Shown here in pieces: positions 27,639 to 36,800 of a DNA stretch of 64,000 nt. The notes under the pieces are model-generated. The model was not told where the DNA came from. It did not search any database and saw only the letters and a list, made by a program, of their open reading frames with translations. Source of the DNA: Mangrovibacterium diazotrophicum (GTDB lineage: Bacteria > Bacteroidota > Bacteroidia > Bacteroidales > Prolixibacteraceae); assembly GCF_003610535.1 (NCBI RefSeq), contig NZ_RAPN01000002.1, positions 248,001-312,000 of the forward strand, written 5' to 3'. The position numbers and the translations under genes were made by a program. The first letter of the stretch is position 1. Each line of letters starts with the position of its first letter.

Positions 27639-28994
27639 TTAAAGTGTTCTTCGGTTTTTGTGGTATTCCCTTCGTATTCCTTCGATCATGTCCGCTTGTC
27701 GGATCTCGTTCGTTCCGCGGGCCAATGCCCGCAGGCTGCAATGTTGAATAATGTTGATAATGGCACCACCCGAAATCTCGTATTTCCGGGCGATTTCATT
27801 GATGTCAATTTCAGACTCGAGCCTAACCGCTTTGGGGAAGCTGTTTTGCCAGATTTGTCGCCGCTCTTCCGTGCTTGGCATGGGAAACTGGATAATCGAC
27901 TGGAAGCGACGGATGAAAGCTTCGTCGATGTTACCTTTTAGGTTTGAAGCCAAAATAACCAGGCCATTAAAATCCTCGATTCGTTGCAGCAAATACGAGA
28001 CCTGCTGGTTCGCAAAGCGATCGTGCGAATCGCGGGTGTCTGTGCGTTTACCAAACAAGGCGTCTGCCTCGTCGAAAAACAGAATCCATTCTTTGTTCTC
28101 AGCCCGGTCAAAAACTTTCGAGAGGTTCTTTTCCGTTTCGCCAATGTATTTCGACACCATTTGAGACAAGTCGATCCGGTAAACATCGCGCCCGGTTTTC
28201 TTCCCAATGAGTGCCGCCGCCGTAGTTTTACCGGTCCCGGACGGCCCGTGAAACAAACTTTTGTAGCCGGGTTTCAGAATCCGATCCATTTCCCATTCGC
28301 CCATCAGGGTGTGCTGGTGGTTGATCCAGGTTTCAATTTCCTCAATCTGGGTCATCACATCATGACTCAAAATCAGGTCGGCCCATTCCATCTTTGTGGT
28401 GAGCAGCTTGGCCGGGAACTCCGGGCTGAAATTTGGCTTTCGGGCTTCACCCAGCGTAAACAAATCAAGCACTTCCTGCGAAATATTGATCGCACCACTC
28501 AACGCAGGCTCATCTTTGCCAATCTCTTCGAGCCAAAGAATGTTTTCGCGGCTGAAACGATGCAGCCCGTCAAAGCAGCGTTGCAACGAAAACCGCTTGC
28601 TCAAATCGTTTCCTGCCAAAATAAACATCGCCGTTTCACCGGTCGGGATAAAGCCATTGTGATTCTTCCCCGCTTTTCCCCCGAATTCGGTGTAAACCTG
28701 GTTGGTATTCTCATTTTTCACCAAAAAGAGATCAAGCAACTCCGGCTTTACATGGGGAACCAGAGCCAAAGCCAGTAAAAACCGTTCCTCAAAATCGAAC
28801 TGATTCTTTTTGACAAACGCTGCGAAAGATGAAACACTGCCATTATGGTACGGTGGCTCGATCTCGTAAACGCTGCTGTATTTCGTTTCCTTTTGTACAT
28901 TCAAAAGCGAGCGTGTTCGAAGAATCTCCCTAAACCAGGCAATTTCACGCTCAATATCAGCGGCATTGGATGCTATTTTTTTTTGGTCTACCAT
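27639..28994 (-). CDS. AAA+ ATPase of the contractile injection system (Afp15/Pvc15-like)
   Basis: A 451-residue ATPase. The N-terminal about 200 residues are specific to the family; the AAA+ core follows with Walker A GPSGTGKT (250-257) and Walker B ILFFDEAD with D308/E309, then sensor and arginine-finger segments (LASNLKG, DEAFIRRF). In Afp and PVC the equivalent protein is needed for assembly, and in PVC for loading of cargo into the tube. Its start overlaps the tape-measure gene end by seven bases and it is directly followed by the DUF4157 cargo candidate. Confidence 0.93.
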   Translation of the reverse strand: MVDQKKIASNAADIEREIAWFREILRTRSLLNVQKETKYSSVYEIEPPYHNGSVSSFAAFVKKNQFDFEERFLLALALVPHVKPELLDLFLVKNENTNQVYTEFGGKAGKNHNGFIPTGETAMFILAGNDLSKRFSLQRCFDGLHRFSRENILWLEEIGKDEPALSGAINISQEVLDLFTLGEARKPNFSPEFPAKLLTTKMEWADLILSHDVMTQIEEIETWINHQHTLMGEWEMDRILKPGYKSLFHGPSGTGKTTAAALIGKKTGRDVYRIDLSQMVSKYIGETEKNLSKVFDRAENKEWILFFDEADALFGKRTDTRDSHDRFANQQVSYLLQRIEDFNGLVILASNLKGNIDEAFIRRFQSIIQFPMPSTEERRQIWQNSFPKAVRLESEIDINEIARKYEISGGAIINIIQHCSLRALARGTNEIRQADMIEGIRREYHKNRRTL

Positions 28995-30628
28995 TCAACA
29001 TGAAGTATTTGTTCGTTCCACGGCAGTTTGATGATTGAGATTCCCCACGGGAGTTTTTCCAGCATCACATCAAAGGTGTTCCGTTCAACCAGCAAACTCC
29101 GGCCCTGCCCGCTTTGCTTCAGAATTCCTTCCCGTTTCAAAAAAGTCTCACGAAGCGCGTCCGGATTTTGCGTTTTCAATGCCGACCACCGCTCCAAAAC
29201 GGTTTTGATCAGATGCAGACATTCCTCTTTTTCGCCAGCGCTGAACTCAACTCTTGATGGAATTGGCTCTGACTTATCCAGTCCACAAAGCATTTTATTC
29301 AGCGATAACTCAAATTCGGGCGTTTCCTCCAGCCCCGAAACAATGAACTGTAGCAGATGAACAGCCTTTTGTGCGTGTTTCAAACTCAAAAACTGCTGGT
29401 GTTCATCCAGTAATTTCAGGCCGTTAAAAAAGAAAGGCAGAAACGGATGTAGAATCACCAAACCGGCATTCGAAATAGGAAATTCAGTCTGCTTTTCCGA
29501 GTTTCGCTGAGGTACTTTTCCCTCAACTTCAGCCTTGGAATTTGCAATTACTCGGCCATCATAAACTTCTGATAAAATCAACTTGACGCGCTCCAAATCT
29601 TTTAGTGTGACGTCAACTCCTGCTTCGTCAAACCAATTCATTAAATCGACCAAAATCTCCCGCCACTCTTTGGGAACCGACGAGTCTTCAACCAACTTCC
29701 GTCGATACGCCGAAATCAGTTCTGTAATTAACTCAACAACAGCCCTTTTCAACGCAAGAACAAAGTCTGTAGGCGACGCTTGAATGGAGTATTGCAATGT
29801 ATCCGCCAACGTGTCTTTTGCCTGATCTTCAGAAAGTCCCTGTAAACATTCGCCTAATAAATTCTTTAAAACGGAAGTTACCGACGCTTCCACCTGACGA
29901 TCTCCACCTACTGCAAAGACCTGAAGCAAAATTTCAGTTGAACGGAGCTTCAACTCTTTTTGAAAAGTAGCTGTTGAATTTGCAGCAACTAAGCCGTTGA
30001 GCATTCGTTGAAACTGCTCTACCAGCTTCGGATCCAAACGAATCAAAAGAGCAATCAACTGCGAATGATTCAATTGATAAATCAAACGGCGACGAACAGC
30101 GGTAGTTTTCATTTCCGGAATTAATACTTGCCGCAAGGCCTCCCGGTCGAATTTCAACACCTGTTGAAGAAGCGCCAACAACTCGTTGCCTGTTTCTTTT
30201 CGGTGCCACCACGGCCAATTTCCGGTTCTCAGGAAATAGACAAAAGTTTCCAAAGCGTCGCCCTGTTTCGAAACCCGACGTACAGCATCAGACCTGGTGT
30301 TGTCGGCCCTGCTCGTATCTCTATTTACTACCAAATTCTCGCCAGATCTGATTTGTTTTTTCAATGCTTCTGAAGCCTTCTGAAGAACCTGATCAACGAT
30401 TTTTTGCTCCAGATCTTTTTCTTCAATCGCTCCCAAATCGAGCACCAATTGATCAATCCGTACGGTCTCATCTGACTCGACCAAAGACGAAAAAAGCTTT
30501 TCCAGTGCCGGATTGATTTTATCTTTCACCAGGCTTGCCACCCGATCCTGAACAGCCAATGCCTGACTTTGATCCGAAACAGTCACTTCCAGAATCTCGC
30601 GATTGATGATATGTTTTTGTGTGCCCAT
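28988..30628 (-). CDS. Contractile injection system tape-measure-type protein (Afp14-like, CIS_TMP family)
   Basis: A 546-residue protein whose start (HIINREILEVTV) and middle match the family annotated as contractile injection system tape measure protein. It is mostly helical with conserved segments RIDQLVLDLG and LVILHPFLPFFFNGL. In Afp and PVC this component sets the length of the tube. Its place between the large Ig-like protein and the ATPase is standard. The exact role of this family in length control is less well shown than for phage tape measures. Confidence 0.85.
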   Translation of the reverse strand: MGTQKHIINREILEVTVSDQSQALAVQDRVASLVKDKINPALEKLFSSLVESDETVRIDQLVLDLGAIEEKDLEQKIVDQVLQKASEALKKQIRSGENLVVNRDTSRADNTRSDAVRRVSKQGDALETFVYFLRTGNWPWWHRKETGNELLALLQQVLKFDREALRQVLIPEMKTTAVRRRLIYQLNHSQLIALLIRLDPKLVEQFQRMLNGLVAANSTATFQKELKLRSTEILLQVFAVGGDRQVEASVTSVLKNLLGECLQGLSEDQAKDTLADTLQYSIQASPTDFVLALKRAVVELITELISAYRRKLVEDSSVPKEWREILVDLMNWFDEAGVDVTLKDLERVKLILSEVYDGRVIANSKAEVEGKVPQRNSEKQTEFPISNAGLVILHPFLPFFFNGLKLLDEHQQFLSLKHAQKAVHLLQFIVSGLEETPEFELSLNKMLCGLDKSEPIPSRVEFSAGEKEECLHLIKTVLERWSALKTQNPDALRETFLKREGILKQSGQGRSLLVERNTFDVMLEKLPWGISIIKLPWNEQILHVEW

Positions 30629-30638
30629 CTACTAATTT

Positions 30639-33600
30639 TTAGTTGCTTCCAAAACAATGCTGTGCCTGGTAGTTGGCCAGTATTTCCTTCATGTCTGTTG
30701 CATCCATCAAATCTCCGGAAATGTCGGGAGTGATAATTTGAAGCAGCGGGAAAATCCATTCCATCCGTACCAGGAAATCCATCTCCTGCGGGCTGAAACC
30801 CCGATTACTTTTCAGGTAGGCAAGCAAGGTTGCAATCGGGTCTTGCCCGGGATCGAGAATGATCATAGCCAGGAAGCGCATTACCCGCTCAGTACCCCAT
30901 TTCAACAGGATGTCGCGGCCAAAGCATTCGGTGGTAGCAGCCTGTGCACCGCCGCAATTCGCTTTCTGGTATTCTAAAATTAGTTGACCGCGTTCATCGT
31001 AAGTCGTATTCGGAGTAGTCGGGAGCCCCAGGCAGTTCACCAATCTTGTCCTGGCTTCATTGCCTTCCAGCGTTCCTCCGCGAATCTCGTCCTCGGTAAA
31101 CCCAGCTGTCGATCGAAGACTATCCAACAGCAATTGGAAAATATCGTCGCCATCACTAACTTTTATGTCTCTTCGCTTCAGTGCGTCCTGAACAAACTCA
31201 ATTCCCCAGCACTGCAAAATAGGAATGGTATAGCAAGCCTGCGATTCTGAATCGGGGCTCTTCACCCGAATCGTCACTTTGGCTTTGTCCGACAGTCCAT
31301 TAGTCTTGTTGGTTATCGTGTAGCTGAACGTATCTACACCTGAAAACTCTTCTTTCGGTTGGTAGGTCAAAGGCCCCGATTCTGAGTTTTGGCTGATTTC
31401 TCCACCAAATTCAGATGTTTTTTCAGCTTCGATCACAAACTCGTCTTTGCCTAGTTGGTAATCGTTGATCGAAACATCAATATCAACCGGAATTCCAATC
31501 GTTGTAACCGCATAATCCGGACGGGCAAATGGTTTCAGATTCTGAATAAAACTACCGTCGTCGCACATCGGAACACAATTGTCCTTTCCGCAACAGATGT
31601 ACGGCAACGTGAAATCGGCGATGACACTGTTATCTTCCGAATTCCGATACACCAGAATGAACGTTCCGCCCTTGCGAACGCCTGCCTGGTGCTCGACTCC
31701 GGGATGTTTCTGAATGAATCCGGAAAAGACTTGTGTCTCTTTTTGCAAATAGAACTCTCGCCGTTTAAAGGCATAGTAGATTCGGTAGAATTTCAGGAAG
31801 AACAGCAAATCAACGAACTTGTGCGCTAAAGGGAACAAGCGTTGAATCATTCCATTTATCAGCGGGATTTGTTCCTTTTCATCGCCTTTTTTGATCGAAA
31901 TTTCATTCAGCAAATCCTGATCAACCAGGAAAAAGTCGATGATGTATTGCAAGATCTTCTTGTAAGTATCCCGAAACTTCTCAAAATCAAAATCCTCCAA
32001 GCATTCGGTCAGAACGTCACAGAGTCGCAGCAACATGTCCAGCAATTCTTTGATGTGCTGCAGAATTTCCTTCGCTTCCCCATTATTATCACCATCGAAC
32101 AAACTGTCCTGATTTTGCTCCACATATTTGTAAAGCACTTCCAAATCGCGAATGACGCTGCACAATCCGAAACGCGCAAAGCGGTACTCTTCCTGTAAAT
32201 CCTCGAAACCGCAACTGTAATCCAGGGCCAGCTTCCCGGCCGTGGCATCCAACTGCAACGAAATCAAGTCGAAAGGCAGATTGAATTGCTTCTTCAGTTC
32301 CGTAATCGTACTGATCGCATCGGTGACACTTTTGTTGATGTAGCCTTCAATCCTGAAAAACGAGTAATCCTGCAAATCGTAGTAAAGCGGGGTAAAAAGT
32401 TTGCTTTCCCGCACACTTTGGTCAGCCGACTGATCCTCATAATTCAACACCAAACCATCTTCTTCAAACGGGCATTTTCGGCTCACATCAAAATTCCAAT
32501 AGTCCATCAAGCCACCTAAGGCCGGATAGAAACTTTCCACATTCAGATCGTAGTACCAGGGAACCGAGCGACTGCTCAACGAACTGCGTTTCTCCAAACT
32601 TGGCGTAATTCGGATCGGATACGAGATTTTTCCCAGACCGTTGATTCGGGCGATATCAAAAGACTCGAGCATCAGTACCATGCGATTGTGCAGGCTGACG
32701 GTTTTCTTCAGCAACTGTTTTTGGTTATTGTAAATCGGTGGCTGTACAAAATGATGACGGTATTCCGACTGCTCGCAAAGCGAACTGTCATCGCCCAACG
32801 CGCGCCCGATCATCACGTGTTTCGGAAAGCGCGACATATCCGGTGTACATTCCGACATCAAATCGAAGGCGGCACTTTTGAACTCCCGGTAAGCCAAAAT
32901 CAGATCGAGGAACAAATCGTAGACATACTGAACACCGAGATAATCATTGTAAGTCGGATCGGCATCTTCCAGGAAATTGTGGATGGCACCGATTTTATCC
33001 TGCAGCGGATTTGTTTCGAAGGGATTTTGCTCGTCATACGAATTCAGGAGTAATGGCCGGTAGATATTATAAGTCTCCGCAAGTGCCTCCATCAACGGAT
33101 CGAATACAGCAAGTACAGCATCAGCGTACTGCTTCGAAAATTCCATGTAATCGGAAGAGTTTGCTGCGCCCGAGTCGAACAAAACACGAGGTAAATTGAT
33201 GTTTGGCAGCTCATATTTTTCAGGGAAAACGGCATCCAATTTCCCGGTGTTGGTGCGATCCCAAACTTTTTGCAAATCGGCTGTACTGATCAGCAGCTTC
33301 CTGATTGTCAGGTTACGTTCTTTGCCCAACTCATCACAACTTTTGCCCAGGCAGGATTTCAGGTCTTTGTCAAAAATCTCGACAAAAAGCAACACAACCT
33401 TATTCGCTAAAAAAGTCTCGTCATTCAGCAGAACGACTTCCGGTCCGTCATCAGCTTCATCTGTCAACAGCTCGAAAAGCTCAACATCCTGCTTGTTCGA
33501 CGCATCAACAAAAGGTTCGTAAATGGTTGTCGGCGGCAGTTGGTACGGCCGGTATTTAACGGTAACGCAATCGCCCAATGCAATCAGAAAACCTTCGGAT

Positions 33601-33806
33601 GTGATGGCCGTTCCTTTCGAGACTGTCAATTCATTGGCCGTCGAATCGTAGCTCACATTCAGCCCGCAAACCACGCCCATTCCGATCAATCTGGCTCTGG
33701 TCAACCTCGTTTGCTGCTCCAGGTAGCCCACTAAACTGTTCATCTGCTTGCTGGTCAGCACCTGGTTACTTTCAAATACCGGATATGTATTGATAATCGT
33801 ACTCAT
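30639..33806 (-). CDS. Large eCIS structural protein with Ig-like domain and C-terminal repeat
   Basis: A 1055-residue protein. The N-terminus (QVLTSKQMNSLVGYLEQQTR...GMGVVCGL) resembles a phage-tail-type structural family found in Bacteroidota injection loci. The long middle is mainly helical. At about 755-845 there is a cadherin/Big-type Ig-like domain (LTYQPKEEFSGVDTFSYTI). The C-terminal 200 residues look like two copies of a roughly 95-residue cysteine-bearing module. It takes the place of Afp13-type fibre genes in order, and no other fibre gene is present, so it may be at the baseplate periphery and contact targets; this is inference. Confidence 0.72.
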   Translation of the reverse strand: MSTIINTYPVFESNQVLTSKQMNSLVGYLEQQTRLTRARLIGMGVVCGLNVSYDSTANELTVSKGTAITSEGFLIALGDCVTVKYRPYQLPPTTIYEPFVDASNKQDVELFELLTDEADDGPEVVLLNDETFLANKVVLLFVEIFDKDLKSCLGKSCDELGKERNLTIRKLLISTADLQKVWDRTNTGKLDAVFPEKYELPNINLPRVLFDSGAANSSDYMEFSKQYADAVLAVFDPLMEALAETYNIYRPLLLNSYDEQNPFETNPLQDKIGAIHNFLEDADPTYNDYLGVQYVYDLFLDLILAYREFKSAAFDLMSECTPDMSRFPKHVMIGRALGDDSSLCEQSEYRHHFVQPPIYNNQKQLLKKTVSLHNRMVLMLESFDIARINGLGKISYPIRITPSLEKRSSLSSRSVPWYYDLNVESFYPALGGLMDYWNFDVSRKCPFEEDGLVLNYEDQSADQSVRESKLFTPLYYDLQDYSFFRIEGYINKSVTDAISTITELKKQFNLPFDLISLQLDATAGKLALDYSCGFEDLQEEYRFARFGLCSVIRDLEVLYKYVEQNQDSLFDGDNNGEAKEILQHIKELLDMLLRLCDVLTECLEDFDFEKFRDTYKKILQYIIDFFLVDQDLLNEISIKKGDEKEQIPLINGMIQRLFPLAHKFVDLLFFLKFYRIYYAFKRREFYLQKETQVFSGFIQKHPGVEHQAGVRKGGTFILVYRNSEDNSVIADFTLPYICCGKDNCVPMCDDGSFIQNLKPFARPDYAVTTIGIPVDIDVSINDYQLGKDEFVIEAEKTSEFGGEISQNSESGPLTYQPKEEFSGVDTFSYTITNKTNGLSDKAKVTIRVKSPDSESQACYTIPILQCWGIEFVQDALKRRDIKVSDGDDIFQLLLDSLRSTAGFTEDEIRGGTLEGNEARTRLVNCLGLPTTPNTTYDERGQLILEYQKANCGGAQAATTECFGRDILLKWGTERVMRFLAMIILDPGQDPIATLLAYLKSNRGFSPQEMDFLVRMEWIFPLLQIITPDISGDLMDATDMKEILANYQAQHCFGSN

Positions 33807-33817
33807 CGTTCTGTTTT

Positions 33818-36800
33818 TTAAGCGTTACCTAAAACCGAATTATCCAAAATAATGGCGTTTTCGAGCGTCTCGTCTACCGTACAATCATAGAGTGTTCCTG
33901 TCGGATATATATTTCTGAGGGTATTCAGGGTCTCAACCAACTGGCGTTGCGCCGCTGAAAGCTTGCCGAAGTCTTTCACCTTTCGGGCGTTTTCGAGCAG
34001 CCAGCGTTTGTAGTTGGTTTCGAAAGCTTCCATTTGCTCACAGCTGATCCAGCAAATTGAAAGGAAAACATGGGCGGGTGCCTCCAGCCGAATCTGACGT
34101 TCGAAGAAGCGCCGGAAGTCCTTGTTATCAAAGCGTCCCTGCCAGTGAGGCAAAATGACACTCGCCACACAAGTGTAGGGATCCTGAATCTGGCAGGCCT
34201 CGCACTTATCGTCATCCAGTACAATCGCCAGCAACTTGTCTTCAACTTCCGCCTCAACCCGGCTAATCACCAATTCCTGGTGTGTTCCCAAATCAGTCAA
34301 ATCATCCACGAGGTAGCGCCCATCGTTCACTCCATCAGTTGATCCGCGAACTTCAACCAGATCGCCGGCTTTCAACTCAACTGACTCCGGATCGTTGATG
34401 GTTATCAACAGCGAAGCGGCAGAAACAGAAACTATTGGCGTTCCTTTCATGTAGGTCAATTTGCCATACGAATCGGAAAAAGGAATGTCAACCGGAATTT
34501 CTTCCGCTGTTTTCAGCTGCGTGCGATCAGTTCCGCCATTGTATTGTAGTCCCTTAACGTTGTATTTTCCATCGTTCCCGCCGGTCTCGCTGATCGTAAA
34601 CTCGCTGGAAACAATCGTTGAATCGGAAGCATCCAGTTCACCGGAGATATTTCCTTCAACCCGGAACAGCTTCGTCGCCGAGCTTGCCGAGTAAATGGGC
34701 AATGTTTTGGGGAAGAAAAGGGACCCGTTATCGGTCAATCCCTCAGTCAGCGTTTCTTCATCGGCATCCACAAAATGGAGCCCCTTCACTTTGGGCCGAA
34801 GCAGAACATGCTCCAACACGTGCATCCCCTCGTGGCTGAAGAACACACTCCTGATGAAATCCACAAAAAGATCAACCGCCTTCAATTCGTAGCCGCCTTT
34901 AATTGTGATAGTGTTGCCGTCTACTTTGTTAATTTTAAATGACTTTGAATACGACATGGTACCGGTGTTATCATCAGCCGGAACTGATTCCTCAACCACG
35001 AGTTGGGTTTCGGAGCCATCAAATGCGACGGAATAGATCGTGTAGGTACCATCAACACTATCGGAACCGGAAACTGCAATTTGGTCTCCTGCATATAAAA
35101 TTCCGATGAAGTCGAACGAAACAATGAACGTATTCTCCGACTTGTCGCTGCTGAACGCGAACGATTCGGCAATCACTAAATCGCCATTCGCTTGATTGGT
35201 GGGTAAAGCGCTACCAAGCGTTACCTCCACATCCGGCCCGTTTGCCGTGGCACCTGCAACCGCATAAATGCCATTGTTTGCAGTTGAATTCTGAACATGA
35301 ATTGTTACTGACGGAAGATTGGCGATCTCGTCAGCCAAAATATCATTGAAATCGGCATCTTCACTTTCTGCCAAATCCTTGCCCGAGCTACCACCAATCC
35401 GGAAACGATAGGCACCACTATCGCTGCTAAAATAGTAGCTCCCCGACCTCGAAGCCCGGTAAATCAATTGCCAAAAGATCGCGTGCCGCGACGCTTCTGC
35501 CTTTGCCTCCATCTCGGCTTCGGTTTCGTTGTTATAGAGCAACTCACCCAGAGGAACATTGGCCGAAGGAATGGCCTCATCAACCACGATCTCAGTGGTT
35601 CCGCCAACGTCTGCTGCCAGTTGCACCGTGTAGGCGCCATCGTTGTCCTGAGAGTTTTCCACAACTAAACTGTCACCGCCATTCAGCTTCGCGGCAATAT
35701 TCCCATCAATGATGATTTTCTTCGCCACAGTATCCACCGAAATGATATCCACCTGCGACTTGGGACTTCCCTCGAACGGATATTCGCCCGAAAGAACGAG
35801 ATCTGCCGGATCGTAGCTCAGAGGCGCGCTGTACAGTTGATAGCTAATCGTTGCCACCGGTGGATCCGGAACCATGTCTACCTGAATATCATATTCCAAA
35901 TAATTCGGGATCGGGCAAACCAGGTTGTTCCGGTTCGATTGCGGGTTATTGAAGTACTCATTTTCAAAAATCCCGATCAACTTTTCAATATCCTGTTCGG
36001 CAAGCCCGGCGGGATCATCATCGGGGTAATCATTTTTTACGCTTATTCCCGACGATTCTGCACCACAGTCCAATGCAAAATAATAATTCACTTCGTCTTC
36101 AGTCGCAATCCGGTAATTCTCCCGGAAGAGCCCCTGAACGATCAGGTGTTCAAGTGCCAGCTTCGCGTCATCTTCCACTTCAAACAGCTCATTGCTTTTG
36201 AGTAGAATTGTCGGCACGCTGTCGGAAACCTGGATTTGCCAGGCATCACCAACGGGAACAATTTCGAAATTGGAACTGAAAAACAAATCATCCGAATCCG
36301 CCTCATCAATCCCAACCAGAAAAGAAGCCCGCCGCCGCAATCCCGAGATATTCTCAGGACTCCAAATGCCACAGCGATCCTCGTAATTAAATCCGGTACC
36401 TCGCCGCGAACTGATTTGCGGGTAGGCATTCAGAAATTCCAGTTTGTCGGAAATCAGCTCATCCTGCCCCACCAACTCGCCCGACAATTTCATGGTGAGC
36501 AAGGCGTAATCCGTAAAACTTTCGGCAAAGCGCCCGATTAGGTGATCCAGAAATTTGTTTTTCCGGCGAAGAAAAAGCTGCTCGTCTTCGGCAATTTGGT
36601 TTAATGTCACCTCATGCCCGTCTTTGTCAATGTAAAGCGCATCAGCATTTGGCACCAAATCAAATAGTGGCTGTGTATAATAGGTACGATCGATGATGTA
36701 ATTTCCAATCTCATCGCGCTCGGCGTTCATCGAAAACAAATCCTTGACATGCGCAAGCTGCGAGAAATAATTCGCCAGCAACTGATCGAAAATCATCAGG

